A stretch of DNA of 55,491 nucleotides from Gracilaria vermiculophylla (GCA_019155205.2 JAHNZQ020000092.1:393667-449157); one strand, 5' to 3'. Shown: positions 31,733 through 42,700, numbered from the stretch's first letter. Notes: generated by a model from the sequence alone, not told the origin. Numbers and translations: made by a program.

Positions 31733-32854
31733 ATGCTAGAGAAGGGCGTTATCGAGCCTTTCAATTCCAAAGGGGCCTCCTCGGTGGTGGTTTTGAAGAA
31801 GAAAGATGGCTCTTTGAGTTTCTGTATTGACTACAGACGCTTCAACGAGGTGACGGTATGCCATTCGTATCCAATACCTCGTGTGGATGAATGTATCGAC
31901 TCCTTAGGCGATGCGTCCGTTTTTTCCACACTAGGTGCCAACAGTGGCTACTGGAAGATTGAGATGGACGACTCCGATAAGGATAAGACAACGTTCACCT
32001 CGCATTGTAGGATCTTCAGATTCCTAAAGGTGCCATTTGGATTGAAGAATGCACCCGCTACGTTCCCACGAGCGGCGGAGATAATCCTGTCAAAGGTGAA
32101 GTGGCAGTACGCCTTGGTGTATATCTATGACGTCATCATATACTCCCGCAGCGTGGAGGAGCACTTCATGCATGTGAAGCACGTGCTCCAACTCCTAAAG
32201 GATGCTGGACTCACCTTGAAGCTGGAGAAATGTTTCTTTTTCAAGTCGTCGGTGGACTACCTGGAGCCGGATGTGCTCCCGGGCCGCCTACAGGTTTCCA
32301 GGAAAACTCAGGACGCCATCAAGGACGCTCACCCTCCCACAAACCAGACGGAGCTCTGCTTCTTCCTAGGGTTGTGTAACGTCTTCCAGAGGTTTGTAGC
32401 AAATTTCTCCCGTATAGCGGCGCCGTTAAATCGCCTCTTAGAGAAGGACAAGCCGCCGCAACTGGCTGTCTTGACGGACGAGGAGTTTGAGGCCTTTCAA
32501 ACCCTGAAGAGGAGACTTGTAGAGCCACCGATCTTGGTACTGCCGAAGCGGCAAGGCCGAATGGTGCCGGACACTGACGCCTGTAAATACCAGGTCGGAT
32601 GTGCCCTCCTACAGGAGCAACCTGACGGTGGACTTCAACCCATCGGATACTGGAGTCGCAGCCTCACACCTACGGAACGGAACTACTCCACCTCGGAGCG
32701 CGAATGTCTTACCATCGTCTCGGCAGTTTTCCTTTTACGCCCGTTTCCGGAAGGTGCGCATTTAACCTTGAGGACGGACCATGCACCACTGAGGTGGATA
32801 CTGTCTTTGACGGATGGTTTTGGTCACCTAGAAAGTGGAGGCTACGTCTCTTGA
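31733..32854 (+). pseudogene. Reverse transcriptase and start of RNase H, element B
   Basis: This is one frame of about 373 codons. It reads FCIDYRRFNEVTVCHSYPIP, then YWKIEMDDSDKDKTTF, FGLKNAPATF, and a catalytic box VYIYDVIIYS. In the box the first D of the usual Y-x-DD is replaced by Y, so the polymerase should be inactive. The thumb reads TELCFFLGLCNVFQRFVANF. RNase H begins PDTDACKYQVGCALLQ and reaches LRTDHAPLRW before frameshift. The spacer (31454-31645) precedes it after a stop. Confidence 0.87.
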
Positions 32855-33471
32855 ATTTCGAGTTTGACATCTTCCACTGTCCAGGCATAAAACACCAGGC
32901 AGCGGACGCGCTCTCGCGAATCTCCACCGAGGGAGAAGACAAAATACCTTTGGAAGACAACATCCCGTGTCTAGTCATCCAAGACGCCGACGGTAAAGAA
33001 TAATCCGATGGAGAATGCTTGAAATGCTGTGAACCTGAAAGAAAGAATAGTGGGCTCTCTGAGGTGATGGCTATTGTTGAAGAGGATAAAAAAGTTCTCC
33101 CCATCACCTAGGCGGAGTTCCTGAAGGAGCAGAGTACGGATGCGTAATGCATTGAGGGCCTCGCCACTGTGGGGAGTTTAACACCGTCATTCAATGTCGA
33201 CCGGGACGGCGTGCTTGTACGCCGCATTCCCCTGGATGGAGCACTACAAAAGGTGGTCCCGACAAAACTACGGGCGAGGGTGCTGTATCTCTCGCACTGT
33301 CCTCGCCTCGCCGGGCACCTCGGTGGAACGTGGATGTATTTCACCATGCAGAAGGCGTTCTATTGGCCAAATATGGTTAGTGACGCCTTCCAGGAGGTAA
33401 CGGATTGCTACTGCTGCGCCGCTGCTAGGGGTAATATACGGAAACAACGGACGCCACTCATTCTGTTTTGA
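32850..33471 (+). pseudogene. RNase H end and integrase zinc-binding region, element B
   Basis: The frames give FDIFHCPGIKHQAADALSRI (32865-32925), an acidic linker with stops, then LSHCPRLAGHLGGTWMYFT and CYCCAAARG (33169-33471), the H-x-C-x2-C part of the zinc-binding domain. This copy has several in-frame stops (near 33001, 33110 and 33145). Confidence 0.75.
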
Positions 33472-33483
33472 CCTTCGAAACCG

Positions 33484-34611
33484 TTGGAGTTTGTGGCCAT
33501 GGACATCTTGGGCCCTCTCCCCAAGACGGTGCAGGGGTACCGATTTTTCCTCGTGATCACTGATCATTTCTCGAAGATCACGGATGCTATCCCTCTCCGG
33601 AGCACCACTACACCAGTGACTGTCGACGCCTTTCTGCAGCACTGGGTTTACCCATACGGGATACATTTGTACCTGCTCACGAACAATGGCTCAAAGTTCG
33701 TGGCGAAGCTCTTCAGCGCCGTCTCCGGAATGCTGGGGATGAAACAGCTGTTTACAACTGCTTATCACCCCCAGACCAACGGACAAGCGGAAAGGTTCAA
33801 CAAGACCATCTTCTCGAGGCTGAAGCAGTACGTCTCGGACCACCAGAAGGATTGGGACGCATACGTGGGACCCCTCACGTATGCATACAATCTACAGAGC
33901 ACCATGGCGCACCGAGCAGATACGCCCCAGGCACAAACAGCTGCGCACGCCAAACGCTCCATTCTAAAGCAGTATGAGAACGCACTCTCCCTCGTAAAGA
34001 AGATACTCAACGACTTGCAGAGGAGATATAAACTGGACCTCGACCGTAAGGTGAAAGAAGGCACTCACCTTAAGGAAGGCGACGAGATTTTTCTCGAAAA
34101 ACGGGTGGAAACATCCGACGAACGGGCGGACGTCGCGCGCAAGTTAGCGCCTACCACCTCAGGGCCATACAAAGTCCAGGTCACCTATAGAGATACTGTC
34201 GTCATTAAAGTAGACGGGCTGAGGAAGGTCGTCTCTTATGATAGGGTGACGAAACTACCGACGCCCAGCCCCTCAAGAATGCCCGCCACCCCACCTCAGG
34301 GACCATGTGCGGAACTTCCTCATCCAACCACCTCAGGAGTGACGACACCGCTGGATAAAGGGAGCCGCATCACCGCTCTGGGTGAACCATTGCTGGAGGC
34401 TCCAGACGCCAGTATGACCTCTGAAGGTGACATCTTCTACGCGGTGGACCATATGGTCTCCCACCGACAAACCCCTGCAGGAATACTGTACCACGTCCGC
34501 TGGTATAGGGACACCTCACAGGACAACACGGAATGTCCTCCGAAGCACATCCCGAGGAACTTCCTTAGGCGATACCCCGCCAATCTGGCGCGGAAGCGCC
34601 TCTCCACATAG
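33484..34611 (+). pseudogene. Integrase with chromodomain, element B
   Basis: A single frame of about 375 codons. The core keeps D in MDILGPL and E in NGQAERFNKT. The second catalytic D is replaced in LTNNGSKF (A reads KDNGPQF). About 27 codons after PLTYAYNLQ, present in A, are missing in frame. The chromodomain near the C-terminus reads VDHMVSHRQTPAGILYHVRW, then PPKHIPRNFLRRY. The stop is at 34609-34611, 12 bases before PPT1. Confidence 0.87.
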
Positions 34612-34623
34612 GCGCTTTCGTTT

Positions 34624-34640
34624 AGGAAAGGGGGAGGGGG
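34624..34640 (+). promoter_or_regulatory. Polypurine tract 1 after pol, element B
   Basis: AGGAAAGGGGGAGGGGG stands just after the pol stop, far (nearly 1 kb) from the LTR. Its core equals the LTR-adjacent tract of A and E. Confidence 0.6.
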
Positions 34641-34829
34641 CCCCCAACTGGAGTTTTTTTCGTCCCCGCAGTCTACCCCCCACCTGGAGTTCTCTTTATC
34701 GCCTCAAGGATGCTGTTGCTTGCTTTTCCTCCGCTCCCGCGGTGGCACGTCGTGTCGCTGAGCGCGAGGGCACGGCTCATTCGTATTGCAACTAACGTTC
34801 ACGGAGCTTCTGCTCCACCTGAAGGATCT

Positions 34830-34835
34830 TTTATT
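34830..34835 (-). terminator. Polyadenylation signal of the element B aORF
   Basis: AATAAA on the minus strand, in the same AATAAAAGATCC context as in E, after the end of the convergent gene. Confidence 0.55.
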
Positions 34836-34889
34836 CCACCGCTACTGAGAGCTCATACCCATCCCCAGGGGTCTATCACCTACAGGTCA

Positions 34890-35452
34890 CTGAATCGCGT
34901 TGAATACTTCGCTTCAAGGCGGGGTTTTTCCGTGAGCGCTTGGCTCTCCAAGAACTCCGACAGACTTTTCTAAGTGGCCGTCGTCGAGGCACGGTCCGCC
35001 CGGACCATGTGGAGTTCTAAGACCCAGCCACACGCCTCACGCAAAGCCTCTACAGGAGAAGCCGGAGCAGGACGGCCCGACACCAAGCACGCCTGCACCA
35101 CCTCCTGGAAGGCAGCTCCTAGAGCCCCAGAGGATACTCCGCCCGACGGTGCACCCGAAGCGGCCACTTCCGTTGATAGCTCAACAATCGCCACGTACAC
35201 CTCAAGATTTGATGGAGACCTTGGCCCCGGAGTTGGAGAAGACACGCCGAAGGTGTAGGAAGCCGGATGGATGGCGACCGAACGCGTGGTAGCACCTGAG
35301 AAGAGTGATCGGACCCCACTTGGGGAGCGGCCCGCGGTTATTCGCCCGACCGGAGAGGGAGCGGCGTCATGTGGCCATTGCGGAATTCGCGGAGAAGCCG
35401 GGCGACCGGAAGCAGGCGACGTATGAAGCTCCATAGCGGGGAGTACTTTCAT
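34890..35452 (-). pseudogene. Convergent aORF of element B, internally deleted
   Basis: The minus-strand frame 35452-34970 (about 160 codons) joins the N-terminal block (SPASGRPASPRIPQW, RSPSGVRSLFSGATT, PASYTFGVSSPTP..SNLEVY) directly to the C-terminal block (STEVAASGAPSGG, PVEALREACGWVLELH). About 1.5 kb present in E is missing, yet the frame is kept across the join. A TAG at 34970 stops it 31 codons before the usual RF.DL end. This is the most compact version and shows that the middle part is dispensable or lost easily. Confidence 0.65.
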
Positions 35453-35590
35453 ATCCAGTGGAGGCTGACTGTGGCGCAGACGAGAGAATTATGAGATTTG
35501 CACCTTCACGGAGATGGAACGAACGGATGCGATGAAGCGGGTGTTTCAACAAGGAGGACCCGCGAAGGAACCGGAGCGTTACGGGCCTGT

Positions 35591-35902
35591 TCTGGGAAAG
35601 TAAAGACAAGCACCCTTGAGTCTTCATCTACTTTTCCGGTTGGAGACTCTCGTCGATCATCCTTAGGTTTCTAAGCCGCTGATCCCCAGGTCACATCAAA
35701 GCAGTGCCTGTAGGAGCATTGTCCGCCCAGTGAACCTCCCCCCCTGCTTGGTGTTTGCGGATACCCTTTAAAAATTCCCCCGGCTCGCCACTGCGGATAC
35801 TGGAGACAACCTTTAGGAACACGCACCTTTAGAGTCAACTAAAACTCCTAACGGACGTTGTGCTCCACTACGTACCTTGAAAGGAGAGCTGACAGTACCA
35901 CA
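35591..35902 (+). repeat. Truncated 3' LTR of element B
   Basis: It corresponds to LTR positions from about 249 to the end (CAGTACCACA). The sequence to its left is aORF upstream sequence, so one deletion removed that region, PPT2 and the LTR start. It is followed by the target duplicate CTTGG. Confidence 0.88.
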
Positions 35903-36087
35903 CTTGGCATGGATTCATTCCATTGCAATTCATACTGGTTCTGCTCTACCTACTGGCGATTGTAACAGCCTACGGTGAACAAAAGTGCTAGAAGCCAGAG
36001 CATGAGCATTTGCAGAACTTCGGTTGGCTGACAGAGTTGTTTTAGACCTTTTCAAAAAAAGATAGCATTTAGATCCGTTTTTCGGAA

Positions 36088-36480
36088 TCACGGCACCGTC
36101 GGAACATAATAAGGTGCTCCAAGAGGTTCCATCGGATCCTCAGCGTAACGTTTTCTTGCACTTGACGAGTATATATTTAAACGCGCAGAGGCTATGCGTC
36201 GGTTGGCAGTATTTATGTGTTTCAGCACGCTATCAAGATCTCGTTCCGCATGGTCTGTTCTTCTCTTGAATCCTTCACTATGAATGGCATTCAGAGGGGA
36301 CGCATCAACACGTGCAAGCTTGTAGTACTCCTTTGCCAACATCAAAAAAGTGGGCGATAGCGACTGCATGTCGACCTCCTGTTTTCGAAGCAGGGCTGCA
36401 ACAAAATTTTGGGATTTCTCAGCAATGGTAAATGTTAGGAAAATGTGAGTCGGATTACCGATTGAATAAAATTTTGATCC
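36088..36480 (-). pseudogene. gag N-terminal part of element G
   Basis: The minus-strand frame 36369-36088 (about 93 codons) has MQSLSPTFLMLAKEYYKLA and KRRTDHAERDLDSVLKHIN. It lies directly inside the 5' LTR of element G and is cut from the rest of gag by element B. No known motif is visible. The call rests on position. Confidence 0.5.
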
Positions 36481-36509
36481 GAAGAGAGCCGAGAAAGTTC
36501 CATTAGATA

Positions 36510-36768
36510 TGTATCGGTCTCGCTATAGTTTCCGTAGATGAAGCGAACCCTCTAACAGTGATCGAAGGTCGCTCTATTGCACTACAGGATTTATAGTGCA
36601 CACACGCGGATGCATGGGTGTGGATGACTGTTATATTCTATTACGTAATGGTTTCCCACGCAGGAGAATGAAAGACTTGAGTTCGAATGGCGTTTAATCC
36701 TCTCAAGGTCTTTCATTACGCAGTACACAAATGAATTTAATTACGTCTACTGTGTACGTCACGGCACA
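36510..36768 (-). repeat. 5' LTR of element G
   Basis: About 259 bp. The minus strand starts TGTGCCGTGACGTACACAG and aligns with 22071-22325. It is flanked inside by a possible primer site containing TGGAACTTTCTCGG. Confidence 0.72.
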
Positions 36769-37224
36769 AAATATTTTTAAAGAAAAACTCTTTAGATTTA
36801 TTGTTCAAAAAGAGAGACTTGGCTGTAGTTCTGTAACGTATCAATCATGTAATAGAAAAATCAAACTGTATTTGGAGAGGATACGACAAATAACGTCTAC
36901 TGTTTTTATCAGCAGAAGAGATAATTGTGGCCTCAGCTCAAATGTCGACCAAAGTCTGCTGAGGTGTACACTGAAGGCCACATATTGTCTGTCCTATTTT
37001 CGGCAACGTTGCGAACTGATTGTCGTATCTTTTTGACTTTCCTCGAAATATATTTCGAGCCTATCTAGTTTTTTGCATCTTGTTCATTGTGAAGTATCTG
37101 TCTTCGAAGAACGCTACGAATTTCGTGCGGTGTGATTTATCTATTTACAAATTGCACGTGAATGTTTAATGCGGTTTTGAAAACACGTTATGACATCCTA
37201 CTTCAGACCTAAGCATTACATGTA

Positions 37225-38392
37225 CAGTGCGTTTCAAAAACACATTACCCCTAAAAAATGGGCCAAAACTGTACTGTAGGTTCGATTTTGCAAATAGTCG
37301 ATGTAGAATCGTTTCAAAACGATATGTACACCGTCTTTTTTCTGGTAGAAATGGATCGAGATACTCCACTTTCCAAGCAAGAACAATTTGAAATCATAAA
37401 TTTAAACGCCCAGAAACACTCAAACTGTGCTATCGCTCAAAATTTGAAGCGTTCTAGGGTCACATTTTCTACTTTTCTCAAAATTCCGTCTCTTTATGGA
37501 TTGAAAATATCTCCCGGACGCCCTAAGAAGCCCAGTCTAGCAAAAAAAGGAATTGAAAGAGAGTTATACAAATGAAAAGTATCATGCAAAAACATTGGAA
37601 TGATCCTCAATCTCAACGTTTCCAAATCAACTTCATAGAGGCAGATAAACAACACAAATTTAATTAATTATAAAAAAATGAAAAGCATGTCTTTCTCCAA
37701 GACGATCACAAGCAAAAGAGAGTTGGCAGGTGTAATGAAAAAGCCTGCTGGGAAAAAGAATGTGAAAGTTTTATTTTTACTGATGAAAAAATTCTCCCTT
37801 TTGGCGGACCAGATTGCTACAAATGCTATTGGCATGTTCTTCGTGAGAAAAGTCATGAATTGTATACCAGACATTCAGATGGAGGCTCTGGAATGGTCTG
37901 GGCTGGCATTTCCAAAAAAGGTCTCACTAAAATCGCACTTGTTGAAGGAACCATGAACGCGGGAAAATATCAAGAATTTCTGTACAATTATTTGCTACCT
38001 TTTTGCGCATGTGTCCATGAATAAAACTTCCTTTTTTAACAGTATAGTGCGCCTGTACACACTACATCTTTAATCAAAAATTGGCTACAGGAGTCAGAGG
38101 TATCTGTTTTAGAGCGGCCGGCGCGCTCACCACTTTTGAACCTAATCGAATACGTTTGGATACTGCTGACGAGGATGATTTATGCGCATGGAAGGCAGTT
38201 TTGCACAGTTTTGGAATTCAGAAAGTGTATTAAAAAATGCTGGAAATCTTTAACAGTTTCAATTGTGCAAAAGTACATGAATTCGATGCCAAAACGTTGC
38301 ATTAGCGATATACAGCAGCAAAAGTGCAAAATAAACTACTAAGCGTCGCGTAGTAAAGATTTTTTATACATTATCATATGTTTTTGAAACTG
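37225..38392 (+). mobile_element. Tc1/mariner copy 2
   Basis: The left terminus is CAGTGCGTTTCAAAAACACA, preceded by TA. The right terminus is ATATGTTTTTGAAACTG. It aligns with copy 1 (12084-13812). No TA is seen at the right edge, so that boundary is approximate. Confidence 0.75.
37351..38340 (+). pseudogene. Tc1/mariner transposase (copy 2)
   Basis: It starts MDRDTPLSKQEQFEIINL, a helix-turn-helix DNA-binding start, with CAIAQNLKRS and SPGRPKK. A frameshift follows near 37570. The catalytic part, in another frame, has FTDEK (first D), then YTRHSDGG and GMVWAGISKKGL. At the second D the usual DNAPxH reads YSAPVH. The end is ARSPLLNLIEYVW, where SPDLNPIE is usual, so the D-L-N-P part is also altered. 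A stop (TGA) interrupts near 38020. The enzyme cannot be active. Confidence 0.78.
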
Positions 38393-38442
38393 TTTCTTGA
38401 CTTTAATGTTTTCTAAAACCTAGTTTTGGAGGCGTACAGTAG

Positions 38443-39778
38443 ATAGACTGTTTCAAAAGTATAGGAAACATGGCATTTTGATGCAAATCATCGTTTTTCG
38501 AACTGTACAGCCACCAAAATCAGTTTTGAAAATCATTCAAGTTCAAAAGCCGTTTCAAAAACATAGGACATTTCACTTTCAAGCTTCATTTTGCCTTCCT
38601 CAGTTTTTGATTTTCGCTTTTGTGTACTAAATAATACTTATTCACCGCTTTCGCATCGCGTTTCTCTACCGTCCCATACTTAAAGCATTCAAAAATTTCA
38701 TGCTATTTCTAATACTTCTGTTTCAATCAAAACCCGTTCATAATGGCCTGTAATGGCCACAAAGAAGTCTAACGAGTACATCTAATTCATTTTCAAAGGA
38801 GTTGAAGTGAACAGAACGCGTACGTAATGGCCTGGCATTAATGTATAGCTAGAGAGGAACGTTTCTCATTGTTATATAGTCCTAAACAGTGGCGCTATCT
38901 TGGTAAAAAAAGCATATAACATTTCTAATTAGATATGTAAAACTTTATGAAAAGTTATGTGAAAGCATTTGTATGCCTTTTTGAGTTTATAATGCTTACT
39001 GAACAGACTTTTTATGTATTTATTTTTATTGAGGGTCAAGTGCATAGCACAAATTTAGCTCGAATAGAACTTTACTATGTTAAAAATTTGTTTGATCTTT
39101 TTTTCTTAAAACAGCAATACGTAAAACACTGTTTTTTATCAAATGCAAAACTTTACTCTATACAAAATACATTATTTTAGTTTCTGTCTTTCTGTCAGTG
39201 CTCATATCTAACTGTGGCACATTTTTTGTTTTTTTAAGGTTTTGAAAAGAAGTTTTGTTCAGGTTTATAAACGAAAAGAATTTTGAAGCGTTTTTCCCTT
39301 TTGTTTATTCTTTTTCTGTGAACCTATCGTTTTCTTAATGAATTTTTGAGTGCAATATACATTGCCATGATAATATTTTTGCAAAACTTTATTCATATTG
39401 TTGCACGTCAGGACTATTAAGCTATCAATAAAACGTTATGGTTATATTACATTAAATATTTAAGAAACTGGTATAAAATGAGAACAACGGCCCAGATCTA
39501 AAGTACTGTATGAATTATTGTGTTATAAACTTTAAATGTAGAAGATTGTTTACCTTTTTGAGGGAAAAAAAAAACGTGTTGTGGAAACAATCACGCACGA
39601 GTTTGAAATGTCCTATACTTTTGAAACGCGGTTTTAAGGGTTTTAACGAAGAGGGGTGGCTACAGTTGGCAAAAATCCATATTCGGGCGCGCTTTTGCAC
39701 TGTCCTATACTGCTGAAACGCACTGTACGTTTGGTAGTTTTTTTGAAATTTCACAGCATGTCATATGTTTATGAAACA
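38443..39778. repeat. Nested inverted-repeat (Tc1-like) remnants
   Basis: The outer pair is GACTGTTTCAAAAGTATAGG (38447) with TATGTTTATGAAACAGTC (to about 39774). The inner pair is CCGTTTCAAAAACATAGGAC (about 38565) with GTCCTATACTTTTGAAACGC (about 39610-39630). A third terminus TGAAACGCACTG ends at 39725. All share the GTTTCAAAAxxATAGGACA core of the Tc1 termini. The interior is AT-rich and has no transposase, suggesting non-autonomous copies inserted in one another. Confidence 0.55.
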
Positions 39779-39779
39779 G

Positions 39780-42700
39780 TCTGTAACAATGTCAATTATA
39801 GTTTCAGCTTTTTTCCGCGGCTGACAAGCGAATCATCCAAACATGCTGTACCTTCGTTTCCCGAACAGGCGATTGCACTAAGTCGCCTCCGCACGCATGC
39901 TTTGTGCCAAGCCGCCTTGAGTAACCCCAGGGCCCCGTCGGACCCTTTGTATTTGGCCACCTACGCTCGAAGCACTCAAACGCACCACAGCCTGCGCCGC
40001 CTGTCCTCTTCTGCTGCCACTGCCACCGTCACCGCTTGAGCGCGCTGCGCGAGGGGGCGCGCACGACGCCACTCACAGCGCGCCGAAGTGCTAGAAAGGG
40101 GAGTGGCTGTTGCTACCTTGAACGTCACCGTTCGAACGTTGCCGTTGACACAAGCGTGCACGGTGCGCGCTCGCGCCGCTCACCCGCTGTTCACATCGCT
40201 CAGCTGCTGTGCGCACTCTGCTTACCTGTTTGTGCTTGGACTCCGATTTGTACTGCTTCTGCGACCGCCGCCGCCCGCATGCGCGCCGCCTTTTTGCTGA
40301 ATGGTGGCTCGCGCTCTTACACCCTCGCCGGCGCTATCTTTCTGTAACAGCTTTTGCCGCTCCGCCTTCCTCTTCCCTGGCACCTCTGCCTCTCCATGTA
40401 CATCCATCCGCACCGTCCTCCATTTGCTCTCCCCACCGACGCTGTTGCGTGGACTTTTCGTTTTATCCACGCTACTTCAGTTCGCCGGCGGAAACGACTG
40501 GCTTGTCCCAATTCAAAGAAATCGAAAAACAGGCAATACTCCTTGGAGCGTGCGTCAAAAGCAACAATGTTGAACCTTTATTGGAAAGATGTTTACAGCG
40601 TAACGTGCAAATGGCTATATTTAGCGAATCAAGCGCGTGAGTAAGACTTTCAGAAATACTCGAAAGTTTTAGTGTCTGAAATTAGAACAAAGCACATCCT
40701 GTGTTACGCATTTCGTCAACGAAAATTGTTTTATGTTCCATGTGTTGTTCGCACAATTAAAAAAAACATAGTGTACCAAAGAGCGATTGAGAGAAGGCAG
40801 GCCAGCCCTAAACTTTCATTCTAAGTACATAAGTTGTTCATGTACCATAGCTACTGTACCTGTTGGTTGGCACAGCACCTTGTCGCCGTGCGCTTGAATA
40901 ATACGCCGTGTGCAGCAGTAAACTTGGGACCCACGGCGCCCAGTCGCGTTCCGCTTGCAGCGCACCGCGCGGCTACTGGCAATTACATCGGTGAGTGCCA
41001 TACACTGTCTGAGCTTGCGGCCGTCGCAATTGCGTTGTTCGCCCAAAGGCTGACAGTTTTAGTCTATAGTGCGTTGCACGTAGAGAGTTGATCAAGAAAT
41101 TACAGCCGTGTATGTTTTGTCACGATGCACAGCTCTTGGAGCGCAAAAATGTTGAAATTATGTTTTGCACGAAGTGGTGAAACGACTCGCAGTGACATTG
41201 CACAGATTGAAAGTGCGGTTGCAGCTGTAATTTGTAAGCAAAAGACACAGATGTTACAATAAGTTTTGTGTCGATGTTGTGACATCCTTTATTTCAACAA
41301 ACTGTGACTTTTTCATTTTCCCGCTTCCTCCAGACACTGCATGTGGCTTTTGAAGGAGAGGTAAGTTGATATTTGACAGTAGAAAAATTTTAAAGAAATC
41401 ACAATCTTCGTCTTAAACAATTGTCGTTCATGCTCGCAGAAACCTTAAAACAACAGATCACACTGAGAGTTATGTGACTTCAAATTCTGCCAAAGTTTTC
41501 ACAAGCCAGCCTACTCATTATGAGGATATCTAGTTGAGTGTGATGTATGGATTCTAAAAGTACAACCTTGGTTTATAGCATTTGCTTTACGAGGAAATCT
41601 TTGAAATCTCAATTCACGTCAATTCATCCGGTTTGAGCCGCGATTAATTAGATTACGACTTGACTCTCCCCAGTCTGGTTGGGTGTACGCACCGGCCTTA
41701 CCCTTTATCATAGGAGTCATGCTGGAACGTGGGAACGCTGTGCGCTGTTCTAAAGAATGTTTACAATCGCATTATTCAGCGATGATATCAATCAGCGTAT
41801 CGTAAACCAATATTCTGTAAATGATACTACTTTGTGACGCACATTTGTCCAAGATTAAATGATCGAATTCGATTTGTTCGCAATTTTTGGCAGGCAAGGT
41901 GTGCATCTAATTCTGCTGACCGCTTTAGGGACATCAGAATCCTCACGATGTGATTCTGGACAAACAAGTAGCGCTGCACAAAATGAACCACAGGTAGGGG
42001 CCGAGAAGCAAAATGGACACAGCACCGCATGAGTAACGAAACCGCACGACTTCGTCTGTCTCTGGCTCAGAGTAATTCTGCGATGAGGGTCAGTAGCAGC
42101 TTATCGCATGGAAGCTGTTGTGGGTGGTGCGATTTGTGTAAATATTTAACTGTTTCTTGTTTGAAAGCTTGTAGTTGAGAGACTGACACTGTCATGAGAG
42201 GGTGCAAGTAGAACTTTACACAATACTGCCTCCATATATACTTGGCGTATCTATGGAAGATGATCCAGTTTCGGGAATGTGTAACAGGCAAAGGACTACG
42301 ATGGCGCATTACAAGCTGCCCCGAATGAAAGTTCTCAATGGGTTCAAACAGGTCCTTGAGACTTTTAATGCTGCTCCGTGTGGGCGAATGGGGAACTCCA
42401 ATCACAAGACACCACGGCAGCGGTATAGACAATTCAAAGCACAACGAGGCGCATAAAAATTATTAAAATCCGGATTGTTTAGTCAGGCTCCTTCAGCAGT
42501 AGCAATGATCGGCAACAGCCATGTGATCATGATCTACGATATCATTGCGGAGCCAAAAAAGTCAATGTGTGCGTCTACTAGCTGTAAGCGTTGACTTTTG
42601 AGTATGCAGGATCATGGTACAATTGCACTCGCACCAACAGGTACAGGATTGCGGTTCATTGGATGATATTTTTCTACAACCCATCTGTATGTACCACAAT

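Larger units (their letters stand above)
27557..35902 (+). mobile_element. Element B: A-family chromovirus, 8.35 kb, TSD CTTGG
   Basis: It is flanked by CTTGG at 27552-27556 and 35903-35907. The order is 5' LTR, PBS, gag, protease, RT, RNase H, integrase, chromodomain, PPT1, convergent aORF on the minus strand, and a truncated 3' LTR. A deletion has removed the aORF upstream part, PPT2 and the first 248 bases or so of the 3' LTR. The target duplication survives, so the deletion came after insertion. RT and integrase catalytic residues are mutated, so it is dead. Confidence 0.92.
22071..36768 (-). mobile_element. Element G: about 5-kb Ty3/gypsy element opened by three insertions
   Basis: The two LTRs, 36510-36768 (5') and 22071-22325 (3'), are similar and in the same minus orientation. 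Between them, in minus order, are gag (36369-36088, continuing at 27551-27057), RT (25969-25080), RNase H and integrase (to 22491). Removing element B (27557-35902), the LTR at 26036-26588 and the LTR at 24313-25074 leaves about 5 kb, a normal gypsy length. It is the oldest layer here because all three others interrupt it. Many stops are present. Confidence 0.8.

Noticed and set aside
36510..36768. Solo LTR with near-TSD AGATA/AAATA
   Set aside because: The matching LTR at 22071-22325 in the same orientation and the gag-pol remnants between them make it the 5' LTR of element G. The near match of flanks is chance.
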